A model generated the notes under the pieces. It ran no database searches, was not told where the DNA came from, and saw only the letters and a program-made list of their open reading frames with translations. A DNA stretch of 37,165 bases from an uncultured Bacilli bacterium. Its GTDB lineage: Bacteria; Bacillota_I; Bacilli_A; RF39; UBA660. Made by a program: the position numbers and the translations under genes. The stretch covers positions 1 to 37,165 of the forward strand of contig CANQIE010000011.1 in assembly GCA_947623935.1 (NCBI GenBank), read 5' to 3'. Shown here piece after piece: positions 16,400 to 24,276 of the stretch (positions are counted from its first letter, which is position 1; each line of letters begins with the position of its first letter).

Positions 16400-16408
16400 T
16401 ATAAATGT

Positions 16409-16936
16409 TTATTTCGTTTCCTTATTTTTAATTCTATTATATTCTTTAAAGACTGCAAGCATTTCACCTACTATCACTTCGTTGATCGGATTATCAGGAA
16501 TGCTATCGATTAATACTTGTTCTACCTTGTCTAGTGGAATTGTTTTTGCAACATAATTTCCTTCTTTTTCCCAATCGTCCAAATGCGCTTGATTCATATC
16601 AAACTTAGCATCGGTTTTAACAATATAGTAATAGAGTTCATTTTGCCTATTTTTACCCGTGCCACGATAATTCTTACTATAATAAGTAATCTTTACAAAA
16701 GGCTCCATTTCAGCATCCTTAATTTCAATTCCAGTCTCTTCTTTGATTTCTCTTAGTAAGCAGTCTGTTAAAGATTCGCCTTTTTCCAAATGTCCTCCTG
16801 GAAATTGATATGTTTTATGCGAATAACCTAACGTAATTTCATTATGGTGATTAATAATAAGGCCTTTGGTACGAACTACCACTTCATCAATATCTTCTTT
16901 TGTCAGATGATCGTCGTTATAAAAAATTTCTTTCAT
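16409..16936 (-). CDS. Nudix hydrolase
   Basis: A 175-residue cytoplasmic Nudix hydrolase. It carries the full Nudix box G-x5-E-x7-REI-x-EE-x-GI (GHLEKGESLTDCLLREIKEE) at about residues 48-70, with the catalytic Glu residues present. Such enzymes cleave nucleoside diphosphate-linked substrates, and the substrate cannot be told from sequence. The ribosome binding site is weak (AGGG). The gene is monocistronic, convergent with the thioredoxin-like gene and divergent from the VanY-like gene. Confidence 0.88.
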   Translation of the reverse strand: MKEIFYNDDHLTKEDIDEVVVRTKGLIINHHNEITLGYSHKTYQFPGGHLEKGESLTDCLLREIKEETGIEIKDAEMEPFVKITYYSKNYRGTGKNRQNELYYYIVKTDAKFDMNQAHLDDWEKEGNYVAKTIPLDKVEQVLIDSIPDNPINEVIVGEMLAVFKEYNRIKNKETK

Positions 16937-17062
16937 TTTATTTCCCTACTTTCTCTTCTTTCATTTTAACATATTATTCTTTTTTAGAAAGTATTTTAGG
17001 ATAAATAACATAATTTAACATTTTTTTAAAAGTTCGTGATAAAATTAAAATAGGTGGTAATC

Positions 17063-17971
17063 ATGAACAAGAAAAAAAGAAAAGTTAAAAAAGGTTGGAT
17101 GGTACTGCTTATCTTTATTCTTCTTTTAGGAGGAGTCTTATGGATAAGTACGAATAGAAAAGGTCCCGAAGAAACTAAGTTTGAAGAAAAAGTGCCTAAT
17201 GAATCAAATGAGTCTTTTGATAACGAAACCAAGCAAAAGTTAGAGAAACTGGATAACATTCAAGAGAAAATTAATTATTTCCACATGGACTATATTGATC
17301 GATATATTTCCTATCATGAAAAAAATCCGAATCTATCTATGGAAGATGTTATAACAAGAGTCAATATTGGTCTTGATCAAGACTACTATACCCATACCAA
17401 AGAGAGTCCTTATTTAAACCAAGTCTATATCTTAAGTAATAAATACATCACTCTATCCGATTATGTTCCAGAAAATTTAGAAAAGGTCTCTTCTTCTTGT
17501 AGCACAGGAACCAGATATCTAGTAAGAGAAGCACGACTTGCTTTTGAAGAAATGTGTGCGGATGCGAAAAAAGAAGGCTATACCATCAATGCGATGTCTA
17601 CTTATCGTAGTTATGAATATCAAGTAGGACTTTACCAACGTTATGTCGATCAAGATGGCGTAGAAAAGGCTGATACTTATTCTGCTCGTCCTGGTTTTTC
17701 AGAACATCAAACAGGGCTTGTTGCCGATGTGGATAACCGAAAGACCGCTTATACTAGTTTTGATACAACGAAAGAATATACCTGGATGCAAAATAATGCT
17801 TATAAATATGGATTTATTTTGCGTTACCCCAAAGGGAAAGAAGATATTACAGGATACACTTATGAATCTTGGCATTACCGGTATGTAGGAAAAGAAATTG
17901 CTTCTTACATTCAAGAAAACCACATTACCTTTGATGAATACTATGTAAGGTTTATCGAAGGCAAAAAATAA
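17063..17971 (+). CDS. VanY-type D-alanyl-D-alanine carboxypeptidase
   Basis: A 302-residue membrane-anchored peptidoglycan carboxypeptidase that trims the terminal D-Ala of stem peptides. The ATG at 17063 is used because AGGTGG lies 5 nt upstream; the ORF track started at an upstream GTG. A basic N-terminus and one helix (about residues 11-28) precede the VanY domain (about 145-285). Its zinc ligands appear as SEHQTGLVADVD (His215, Asp222) and ESWHYRYVG (His271). The preceding region (about 35-140) is helical and unrecognised. It is more likely a housekeeping wall enzyme than a vancomycin resistance gene, because no van regulators or ligases are nearby. Confidence 0.9.
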   Translation: MNKKKRKVKKGWMVLLIFILLLGGVLWISTNRKGPEETKFEEKVPNESNESFDNETKQKLEKLDNIQEKINYFHMDYIDRYISYHEKNPNLSMEDVITRVNIGLDQDYYTHTKESPYLNQVYILSNKYITLSDYVPENLEKVSSSCSTGTRYLVREARLAFEEMCADAKKEGYTINAMSTYRSYEYQVGLYQRYVDQDGVEKADTYSARPGFSEHQTGLVADVDNRKTAYTSFDTTKEYTWMQNNAYKYGFILRYPKGKEDITGYTYESWHYRYVGKEIASYIQENHITFDEYYVRFIEGKK

Positions 17972-17999
17972 AAGCGCCTCGTACGCTTTTTTATTTTTA
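17970..17999 (+). terminator. Bidirectional terminator between vanY-like and HAD genes
   Basis: An AAAAGCG/CGCTTTT stem has T-rich tracts on both sides. It lies between convergent genes and overlaps the end of the VanY-like stop codon. Confidence 0.8.
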
Positions 18000-18003
18000 T
18001 TAA

Positions 18004-18558
18004 TTAATGGTATTTATCAAGAAAATTACTTATTTCTTCAAAGAGATTGGTCTCTTTATTCACTTGAATCGTATTAATATTGATTTTTTTAGCACCCTCT
18101 ATATTTTTGACATTATCATCCAAAAACAATAATTCATTCGGTAAAAGATGAAATTTATTCAATATATGATTATAAAAATCACCATCCGGTTTTATCTTAT
18201 GTATTTCAGCAGAAATTAAGACATCATCCAAATCCTCAACACCAAATGCTTCTCCAATAAAGTTCCTTATAAAAGAAACATGATTCGTTGCAATAATGAT
18301 TTTTACATTTGGGTATTTTTGTTTGATTTCATGAAACAAATATGGATCTTTAACGGCATATAGTTTATCTATTAATTCTTCTGTTGTTCGCATAATGATA
18401 GCATCTTTAGAAATAAATTTGCGAGCCTCCATCAAATAATCTGAGTCATTTATATTATCTCCAAACATACGCTCTAACCGTTCTTCTTCGGCAGTCATTA
18501 ATATATCTTTTTCTGTAACTAAAACCCCTACTAAATCAAAAGCAATTACTTTAATCAT
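18004..18558 (-). CDS. HAD-family hydrolase with altered motif I
   Basis: A 184-residue HAD-superfamily protein. Motif I reads FDLVGVL, so the nucleophile Asp is present but the second Asp of DxD, normally the acid/base, is Val. Motif II is ATN (about residue 91), the motif III Lys is in HKIKPD (about 131), and motif IV is FLDDNVKNIEGAK (about 146-158). The loss of the second Asp suggests altered phosphatase activity, as in a few HAD subgroups. It lies 18 bp after the pyrimidine-nucleoside phosphorylase gene and is probably cotranscribed with it. A nucleotide or sugar phosphate substrate would fit the neighbour but is not shown. Confidence 0.82.
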   Translation of the reverse strand: MIKVIAFDLVGVLVTEKDILMTAEEERLERMFGDNINDSDYLMEARKFISKDAIIMRTTEELIDKLYAVKDPYLFHEIKQKYPNVKIIIATNHVSFIRNFIGEAFGVEDLDDVLISAEIHKIKPDGDFYNHILNKFHLLPNELLFLDDNVKNIEGAKKININTIQVNKETNLFEEISNFLDKYH

Positions 18559-18575
18559 AAATGACCTCCATTATT

Positions 18576-19799
18576 TTAATTAATTTCATAATATTCTTCG
18601 ATGGAAAGGGATGAAGGAATTTTACCATATAATGTAAATAAAGTATCGCCCTCTTTTACTTCTTCTCCTACTATTTTATTTAAATAAATTCCAGCTCCTG
18701 GGTCGATTTCTTCTTCTAAAGACATTCTACCTGCGCCCAAGGAAAGAGCAAGTTCCCCTATTTTATATGCATGTACTTTGGTGACTTTTCCAGTCGTAGG
18801 TGATTTTATCACTTGAACATTTTCACTTAATGAAAGATCGGTTAGTAATCCTCCTTGACTTTGAATGAAGGTGACAAATTGTTGATAAGCCTTTCCATTT
18901 TGAAGACTCGCGGCTACTTGTTCTTTTGCTTCATCATAAGGAATCTTTTTCCCCATCGAGACCATATGAGAAGCAATTTGAATACATAACTCAGCTAAAG
19001 TAGAATGAACATTTCCTTTTAATACCTCCATAGCTTCTAGAACTTCGATGCGGTTTCCAATCGCACGTCCTAAAGGCGTATCCATAGGGGTAATTAATGT
19101 TTGCACTTCACGGTTATAGAAAGAAGCCACCCTTTTCATTAAGTCGGAAAGTTTAAGTGCATCTTCCATTGTTTTTACGAGTGCCCCTTCTCCTACTTTG
19201 ATATCAATTAGTATCTGGTTGGCACCTCCTGCTATTTTTTTAGATAAAATAGAAGAGACAATCAAAGGAAGGGATTCTGTAGTTCCGGTAACATCCCTCA
19301 ATTTATAAATCTTTTGATCCATTGGTACTAAGTCTTCGGTTTGAGAAGTAACTGCAAAAAGATTCTTTTGAAGTAATGTTAAAAATTCCTCTTTCGATAA
19401 CGCTGTACGAAAACCTGGAATACTTTCCAATTTATCGATGGTACCTCCCGTGATGCCTAAACCTCTTCCACTCATTTTAGGCACTACGACACCTAAAGAA
19501 GATACGATAGGGCCTATAATAAGAGTCGTTTTATCGCCGATTCCACCGGTCGAATGTTTATCTACTTTGGGATATAGTATAGTCGATAAATCAAGGGTAT
19601 TTCCACTTTTAATAAAAATATCCGTCAAATGATAAGTCTCTTCTAAAGTCATTCCTGTAAAACAAATAGCCATTAGTAAAGCACTCATCTGGTAACTAGG
19701 TACTTCTTCTTTTAAATAACCATTAAAAGCAAAAGAAAGTTCTTCCTTAGAAAGCACCTCTCCTCTTTTTTTCTTAGCAATAATTTCTTTCATATTCAT
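18576..19799 (-). CDS. pdp: Pyrimidine-nucleoside phosphorylase
   Basis: A 407-residue enzyme that cleaves uridine or thymidine with phosphate to base and (deoxy)ribose-1-phosphate, in nucleoside salvage. The ATG at 19799 is chosen because GAGG lies 9 nt upstream; the longer ORF start directly abuts the ribosome binding site. The family signature KHSTGGIGDKTTL is at about residue 80, followed by PKMSGRGLGITGGTIDKLE. The C-terminal domain (SPTTGKVTKVHAYKIGELALSLGAGR...DPGAGI) is typical of family members. Its length matches the family, and it heads a two-gene unit with the HAD protein. Confidence 0.93.
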   Translation of the reverse strand: MNMKEIIAKKKRGEVLSKEELSFAFNGYLKEEVPSYQMSALLMAICFTGMTLEETYHLTDIFIKSGNTLDLSTILYPKVDKHSTGGIGDKTTLIIGPIVSSLGVVVPKMSGRGLGITGGTIDKLESIPGFRTALSKEEFLTLLQKNLFAVTSQTEDLVPMDQKIYKLRDVTGTTESLPLIVSSILSKKIAGGANQILIDIKVGEGALVKTMEDALKLSDLMKRVASFYNREVQTLITPMDTPLGRAIGNRIEVLEAMEVLKGNVHSTLAELCIQIASHMVSMGKKIPYDEAKEQVAASLQNGKAYQQFVTFIQSQGGLLTDLSLSENVQVIKSPTTGKVTKVHAYKIGELALSLGAGRMSLEEEIDPGAGIYLNKIVGEEVKEGDTLFTLYGKIPSSLSIEEYYEIN

Positions 19800-19819
19800 A
19801 AACGTCATCCTCTATTTTC

Positions 19820-19848
19820 ATTATATAGAGTTTCTTTTCAAAATGCAA
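19820..19848 (-). promoter_or_regulatory. Promoter of pdp
   Basis: TTGCAT (19843-19848) and TATAAT (19820-19825) are separated by 17 bp on the minus strand, just downstream of the XRE gene's terminator. Confidence 0.7.
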
Positions 19849-19852
19849 ATTT

Positions 19853-19896
19853 ATATGAGAAAAAAAGAGCATGCGAAAAAAGTTTTGCAAAGCTCT
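19853..19896 (-). terminator. Terminator of the XRE regulator gene
   Basis: A long stem (AGAGC, then TGC and AAAA, pairing with TTTT, GCA and GCTCT, with two single-base mismatches or bulges) is followed by seven Ts on the minus strand. Confidence 0.8.
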
Positions 19897-19927
19897 ATTT
19901 TTAGCAAAAATAACGATTCTAAAAAGA

Positions 19928-20281
19928 TTAAAGCTTTTTAGCAATCAAATCGACATAACGTTTTGGATCCTTAACGATTTTCTCATGAAGAGGTACATTC
20001 TTACGTAGTTCTAAAATAAAGTCGATCTCTTCTCTTGCCATGGTGACTCCATAACCAGACTTATCCTCTGTAACAGCAAAATCATCTCTTCCTAGAAAAT
20101 AACCATAATCTACGTTTAGTACGGTTGCAATATCGATCATGGTATCCATGGTCGGAGTTCTTCTTCCTTTTTCATAGCAGCAAATACTCACCTTGGTGAC
20201 TCCAACAAGATCTCCTAACTGTTGTTGAGTAAGTCCTTTTTGGATCCGTAATTCCTTTAATCTAGTTCCAAACATTAACAT
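19928..20281 (-). CDS. XRE-family transcriptional regulator
   Basis: A 117-residue DNA-binding protein with a Cro/C1-type helix-turn-helix (about residues 8-64: LTQQQLGDLVGVTKVSICCYEKGRRTP is the recognition region). A C-terminal helical segment may serve dimerisation. The ATG at 20281 has GGAG 8 nt upstream; the ORF track began at an earlier GTG within the ribosome binding region. A TATAAT at 20314-20319 is the likely -10. Its targets are unknown. The IS insertion now separates it from ssb, which was its immediate upstream neighbour before insertion. Confidence 0.85.
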   Translation of the reverse strand: MLMFGTRLKELRIQKGLTQQQLGDLVGVTKVSICCYEKGRRTPTMDTMIDIATVLNVDYGYFLGRDDFAVTEDKSGYGVTMAREEIDFILELRKNVPLHEKIVKDPKRYVDLIAKKL

Positions 20282-20363
20282 AAAAACCACTCCATTTGTT
20301 AGTTTGCAACTTCATTATAGAAAAATACTTTAAAAATGACGTCAAAGTTAACTAGAAAGAAAC

Positions 20364-20382
20364 AAAAAAACAGAGTTTTTTT
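20364..20382. repeat. Left copy of the 19-bp direct repeat flanking the IS
   Basis: aaaaaaacagagttttttt here is identical to 21976-21994. The part that is true target duplication is between 5 bp (cagag) and 19 bp, depending on whether the poly-A/T belongs to the IS ends. Confidence 0.85.
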
Positions 20383-20394
20383 CAGACTGTAGAC

Positions 20395-20422
20395 AAACCC
20401 CTAGATTTTTCTAAGGGTTTTC
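20395..20422 (-). terminator. Hairpin after the transposase gene
   Basis: AAACCC/GGGTTT with inner TAGA/TCTA forms a stem just past the transposase stop codon. The T tract is short, so its terminator strength is uncertain. Confidence 0.5.
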
Positions 20423-21811
20423 TTATGCATATTTTTTTTGAAACCATATTTTTGTATTTTTAATAAATTTTGTTAATTTTTCAAAAATTTCTGTTATATT
20501 CTTAGCTCCTTTCGGTTTATTTGATTTCCTAATTGCTATTATTTTCATATTTTGGGCAGCACAAATAAGCCATGTATAATTTTGATTCTTTTTAACTCCT
20601 TTATACATGGCATATCTATATCCATGATTGTTTTTTGAATCTGCAAAACTTCTTTCTACTTTTTGACATCTATTCGCATATAATTCTTTTCCTTCTTTAG
20701 ATAACCTGTTTATTCTCATTTCTTCTTTTAATTCTTCTTTTATATGTCTTCTCATTTTTGTACTTTTATCTATGTTTGCATAAAGTTTATATCCTTGTTT
20801 ATCAATATGCTTAGTATATTCTAGTACTTCTCCTGTCTCTTTCTCTATGTAAATATCTAATTCCTTGTTGTATTCATATTTACTCTTTTCAATTCTTGAT
20901 TCTTTTGTCCCATATCTTCTATATCCAATTACTCCTAATATTTGATTGTCATGATAATATTTCCTTATTTCCAATGTATCATATCCTGAATCTACCGCAC
21001 ATTTCTTTATTTTAAATTCATATTTATTTTTTATATATTCCATTCTTTCTATATAAGGAACCGAGTCATGCACATTTCCTTTCGTTATATAACAATCTAC
21101 TATTATGTTACATTTATGATCTACCGTTCTATGGTCTAGATACATAAATCCTTTTTCTTTGTTATCTCTATGATAATATCCACTTTCTTTATCTGTTGTA
21201 CTCTCTTTTATATGTTTCTTTTCTATTTCTTCTTTATATTCAAATGGTTTCTCTCCATTTTTTATTCTCTCTTCATTAATTTCTTCTTCTAGCCATCTTT
21301 TTCTTGTCTTTACTACTTCTTCTGTTTTATCTTCATATTTATTTTTATTTGCATTTGCTTTTTTATGAGTCGAATCGGTATAAAAGGTTGTTCCATCTAT
21401 TAATTTATTCTTTATAGCTTGTTTTACTATATTTGTAAATATATCTTCAAATATCGTAGACTCTTTGAATCTTCTTTCATAGTTTTTACTAAATGTTGAA
21501 AAATGAGGTGTTTCTTTTCCAAATGGTATCCCTAAAAACCATCTATATTCTGCATCCACTTTTATCTTCTTGCACGTTTGTCTCATCGATTTTATTCCTT
21601 CGATGGTTTGTATAAATACCATTTTAAATAATACCACTGGATCTATACTTGGTCTTCCATTGTTTTCACTATATTTATCTTTTACTAAGTCATAAATAAA
21701 AGTGAAATTCACATGCTTATCTATCTTTCGGAATATACTATCTTCTGGAACTAGTTCTTCCATAGTAGTCATTAAGATTTCACTTTGTATTTCTTTATTT
21801 ATTGTTATCAT
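20423..21811 (-). CDS. IS1182-family transposase (DDE)
   Basis: Transposase of 462 residues from the ATG at 21811 (MITINKE), which is preceded by AGGAAGTG; the track start at 21835 lies upstream of this ribosome binding site. A DUF772-type N-terminal domain (GRPSIDPVVLFKMVFIQ) is followed by an RNase H-like DDE core. The likely catalytic residues lie in FYTDSTHKKANANK (D), KKCAVDSGYDT (D) and QKVERSFADSKNNHG (E). The C-terminal motif GYRYAMYKGVKK is characteristic of the IS1182 group. There are no frameshifts. It catalyses transposition of its own element and has no relation to neighbouring genes. Confidence 0.92.
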   Translation of the reverse strand: MITINKEIQSEILMTTMEELVPEDSIFRKIDKHVNFTFIYDLVKDKYSENNGRPSIDPVVLFKMVFIQTIEGIKSMRQTCKKIKVDAEYRWFLGIPFGKETPHFSTFSKNYERRFKESTIFEDIFTNIVKQAIKNKLIDGTTFYTDSTHKKANANKNKYEDKTEEVVKTRKRWLEEEINEERIKNGEKPFEYKEEIEKKHIKESTTDKESGYYHRDNKEKGFMYLDHRTVDHKCNIIVDCYITKGNVHDSVPYIERMEYIKNKYEFKIKKCAVDSGYDTLEIRKYYHDNQILGVIGYRRYGTKESRIEKSKYEYNKELDIYIEKETGEVLEYTKHIDKQGYKLYANIDKSTKMRRHIKEELKEEMRINRLSKEGKELYANRCQKVERSFADSKNNHGYRYAMYKGVKKNQNYTWLICAAQNMKIIAIRKSNKPKGAKNITEIFEKLTKFIKNTKIWFQKKYA

Positions 21812-21864
21812 TTCTTCACTTCCTATTCCCGACATCTTTATTATATCATTTTTCCATTATAAAA

Positions 21865-21906
21865 GCGAGTCATGATAACTTATTTGTCGAGAATAAGTGG
21901 ACTCGC
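21865..21906. repeat. Long hairpin near the right end of the IS
   Basis: GCGAGTC/GACTCGC and ACTTATT/AATAAGT form two stacked stems with a 7-nt loop and an asymmetric bulge. On the minus strand it is followed by TTTT, so it may block read-through transcription from ssb into the transposase. Confidence 0.7.
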
Positions 21907-21975
21907 AATTTAATTATAATACTTTTTTTCTAAAATAAAAAGACTATTAACAAATTTTACTTTGTCAACAGTCTG

Positions 21976-21994
21976 AAAAAAACAGAGTTTTTTT
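21976..21994. repeat. Right copy of the 19-bp direct repeat flanking the IS
   Basis: Identical to 20364-20382. It overlaps the first base of the ssb stop-codon complement and the descending part of the ssb terminator. Confidence 0.85.
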
Positions 21995-22002
21995 TACTCT
22001 GT
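21976..22002 (-). terminator. Terminator of ssb, containing its stop codon
   Basis: ACAGAGT/ACTCTGT form the stem around an A-rich loop and are followed by seven Ts on the minus strand. The ssb stop codon (GAG TAA) lies across the ascending stem and loop. The IS is inserted directly beyond the T tract. Confidence 0.85.
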
Positions 22003-22332
22003 CTTCATTTTGGCCTCTCTTGAGGTCAAAAAAGATACTTTTTCGGCAATGAGATCGGTCAAATATTTTTTTTCGTTCTCTTGGGTGATGACGCGTGATT
22101 GGAGTCTTCCACGAATACCGATGATGTCGCCTTTTTTACAGTATTCCGCCGTGTTGGTTGCCACGACATCCCATAAAATGCAATCGATAAAATCTGTATC
22201 GTATTCTCCGTTCATGTTTTTATAGCCGCGTGGCACGGCTAAAGTGATATAGGTCATTTTCTTTCCTTGATCCGTATCCCGTAGTTCAGGATTACGAACT
22301 AAGCGACCCACCAAAACCACATTATTGAGCAT
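21994..22332 (-). CDS. ssb: Single-stranded DNA-binding protein (short form)
   Basis: A 112-residue OB-fold protein starting MLNNVVLVGRLVRNPELR at the ATG at 22332, which has AAGGAGGG upstream; the track start is not supported. It contains the ssDNA-binding core (ITLAVPRGYKN, DFIDCILWDVVATNTAEYCKKGDIIGIRGRLQSR). It lacks the flexible linker and acidic DDxIPF tail that recruits partner proteins, ending KMKTE. This resembles short SsbB-type paralogues, so it may not be the main replication SSB. It is a single-gene unit with its own promoter and terminator. Confidence 0.92.
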   Translation of the reverse strand: MLNNVVLVGRLVRNPELRDTDQGKKMTYITLAVPRGYKNMNGEYDTDFIDCILWDVVATNTAEYCKKGDIIGIRGRLQSRVITQENEKKYLTDLIAEKVSFLTSREAKMKTE

Positions 22333-22353
22333 TTTTCCCTCCTTTCTAAGGCC

Positions 22354-22382
22354 ACTATAACAAAGAAAAAACGGGATTGCAA
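22354..22382 (-). promoter_or_regulatory. Promoter of ssb
   Basis: TTGCAA (22377-22382) and TATAGT (22354-22359) are separated by 17 bp on the minus strand. Confidence 0.6.
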
Positions 22383-22420
22383 ATCGCACTTTTTGAGTTT
22401 TTGGGCGCTAAAGTAGGGAC

Positions 22421-22456
22421 AAAAAAAGAATTCGCCTAAGGCGAAAATTCTTTTTT
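22421..22456 (-). terminator. Terminator of the suf operon
   Basis: A GAATT-CGCC/GGCG-AATTC stem with a TAA loop and two extra A residues on one side is followed by seven Ts on the minus strand. It lies between sufB and ssb, and T-rich sequence lies on both sides. Confidence 0.85.
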
Positions 22457-22494
22457 CAGCTGTTTTCAAGTTTGAATTTTTAAAAAGTAAGGTT

Positions 22495-23805
22495 TTATAA
22501 ATTTTTTTTCAAAAGTTGATTTAACTCCACTGCATACTCCATTGGTAGAGCTTCTCTAAACTCTTCTAGGAATCCTAAGACGATTAATTCTTCGGCACGG
22601 TTACGGTCAATTCCTCTGCTCATCAAATAGAACAAGTTCTCATCACTAATCTTAGAAACAGTTGCTTCATGGTTGATGGAAGAAGTGGTGTTTTCACATT
22701 TATTGACTGGAACCGTATCGCTTTTGGAATCTTTATCTAAAATTAAGGTATCACATTTAACTAAAGCTTCACTTTCACTCGAGGAAGGTTTGATATCGAC
22801 TTTTCCCCTATAGGTAGCAACCCCTCCACGACCCGCAATACTTTTAGAGATAATTTTACTCTTCGTATGACGTCCTAAATGAATCATCCTGGCACCAGTA
22901 TCTTGGTTTTGATTGGCGGTTGCAGCACTTATAGTGATACAAGTCCCCTTAGCATAATCTCCTTTTAAAATACAACAAGGATATTTCATTGTTACAAAGG
23001 AACCAATATTACCATCGATCCATTCCATGGTGCCATTTTCTTCAACGAGTGCTCTCTTTGTTACTAAGTTATAAACATTATGAGCCCAGTTTTGAATGGT
23101 GGTATATCTACATTTACTATTTTTTCCTACATAAATTTCAACCACCGCGGCATGAAGACTTGCTTCACTATAACTAGGTGCTGTACAACCTTCGATATAA
23201 TGTAGTTCACTATCATGGTCTACGATAATTAAGGTGCGTTCGAACTGTCCCATATTACGACTAGCAATACGGAAATAGCTTTGTAGAGGTCGATCCAGTT
23301 TCGTATGAGGAGGAATGTAGATAAAACTGCCTCCTGAGAAAACAGCTCCATTTAAAGCCGCAAACTTGTTTTCATGATTGGAGACAATGGTACCAAAGTA
23401 TTTTCTTACTAAATCTGGATACCTCTTCATGGCGTCTTCAATCGAGGTAAAAATAATGTCCTTCTTTTTTAACTCTTCAATCATATTGTGATAGATGACT
23501 TCACTTTCGTACTGCACGCCCATGCCATCCATATGATTTTCGCTTTCCAAAACGCCTAAATCTGTTAATTCACTGCGCACTCTTTTATCAATCCGATCCC
23601 AACTATCTTCGATTCGCTTTTCTTCGTCCTGTTTATAATAGATAATAGAGTCAAAATCAAGGTGAATCTTAGGTCCAAAAGAAGGCATCTCTAAGGAAGT
23701 AAACGCTTGGTATGATTTCGTTCTAAAATCTTTTACCCAAGTATCTTCCTTTTTTTGAGACGAAATTTGTAAAACATGTTCTAAAGAAAGTCCTTTTACT
23801 TCCAT
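22495..23805 (-). CDS. sufB: Fe-S cluster assembly scaffold SufB
   Basis: A 436-residue SufB/SufD-family protein, the main scaffold of the SUF (SufBCD) complex on which [4Fe-4S] clusters form. Recognisable segments include SGGSFIYIPPHTKLDRPLQSYFRI, EGCTAPSYSEASLHAAVVEI, TTIQNWAHNVYNLVTKR and VNKCENTTSSINHEATVSKI, the last containing the conserved C-terminal Cys and His region. AAAGGAGGTG precedes the start. It is the last gene of sufC-D-S-U-B, lies 16 bp after sufU, and its length is normal for the family. Confidence 0.95.
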   Translation of the reverse strand: MEVKGLSLEHVLQISSQKKEDTWVKDFRTKSYQAFTSLEMPSFGPKIHLDFDSIIYYKQDEEKRIEDSWDRIDKRVRSELTDLGVLESENHMDGMGVQYESEVIYHNMIEELKKKDIIFTSIEDAMKRYPDLVRKYFGTIVSNHENKFAALNGAVFSGGSFIYIPPHTKLDRPLQSYFRIASRNMGQFERTLIIVDHDSELHYIEGCTAPSYSEASLHAAVVEIYVGKNSKCRYTTIQNWAHNVYNLVTKRALVEENGTMEWIDGNIGSFVTMKYPCCILKGDYAKGTCITISAATANQNQDTGARMIHLGRHTKSKIISKSIAGRGGVATYRGKVDIKPSSSESEALVKCDTLILDKDSKSDTVPVNKCENTTSSINHEATVSKISDENLFYLMSRGIDRNRAEELIVLGFLEEFREALPMEYAVELNQLLKKNL

Positions 23806-23821
23806 TTGGACACCTCCTTTT

Positions 23822-24256
23822 CTATTTATTAAATAAATCTTTATTTTCTAATATTTGATGAATGGCTCTAAATGGTAAAAGAGCACATTTTTTACGGTTC
23901 GGTTGTTTATAGATTTCATCGTATACGTTTAACTCACCTAGTAATTCTTTATCGTAAGGCTTTTCATCGATCATAGCTTCGTAGGATTCTAATAAAGCTT
24001 TTGCTTCTTCGTATGTTTTCCCCATAAAATTTCGAATCATAATCGAAGTAGCAGAAGTCGAGATGGCACATGCTTCTCCATCGAAACGAATATCTTTGAT
24101 TTTTCCCTCTTCCACTTTGACCATAATCATTAAGTCGTCAATACAAGATGAGTTATTGGTACGAATCTTTTGATAGCCTTCTTCTTCCACTAAGCCTTTG
24201 TGAAGTGGATGTTGGTAATTATCTAAAATTATTTCTCGTCTTAGGTTACTATCCAT
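23822..24256 (-). CDS. sufU: Sulfur-transfer / scaffold protein SufU
   Basis: A 144-residue IscU-like protein. In Firmicutes SufU is a Zn-dependent sulfur acceptor for SufS. The three conserved Cys appear in NNSSCIDDL (about residue 38), GEACAIS (about 62) and RKKCALLP (about 123). The usual CGD motif after the first Cys reads CID, so the Gly is replaced by Ile while the Asp is kept. It lies between sufS and sufB in the operon, 20 bp after sufS. Assignment is firm from motifs and context. Confidence 0.93.
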   Translation of the reverse strand: MDSNLRREIILDNYQHPLHKGLVEEEGYQKIRTNNSSCIDDLMIMVKVEEGKIKDIRFDGEACAISTSATSIMIRNFMGKTYEEAKALLESYEAMIDEKPYDKELLGELNVYDEIYKQPNRKKCALLPFRAIHQILENKDLFNK

Positions 24257-24276
24257 ACTATTCCCTTTCTTTCTAC

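Larger units (their letters stand above)
20376..21982 (-). mobile_element. Intact IS1182-family-like insertion sequence
   Basis: An element of about 1.6 kb bounded by near-perfect terminal inverted repeats, CAGACTGTWGACAAA at both ends (14 of 15 bases match), possibly extended by seven Ts or As. It carries one full-length transposase and is flanked by a direct repeat. The insertion is at the poly-T/hairpin end of the ssb transcription terminator, which remains intact. The intact ORF and near-identical ends suggest a fairly recent and possibly still active element. Confidence 0.88.

Noticed and set aside
17063-17971. Vancomycin resistance determinant
   Set aside because: Only a VanY-like carboxypeptidase is present; no vanH/A/X or two-component genes are nearby, so a housekeeping wall enzyme is more likely.
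20423-21811. Broken or decayed transposase
   Set aside because: The ORF is full length with plausible DDE residues and intact inverted repeats.
21865-21906. A tRNA or small structured RNA
   Set aside because: It is a simple bulged hairpin without cloverleaf arms or conserved tRNA boxes.
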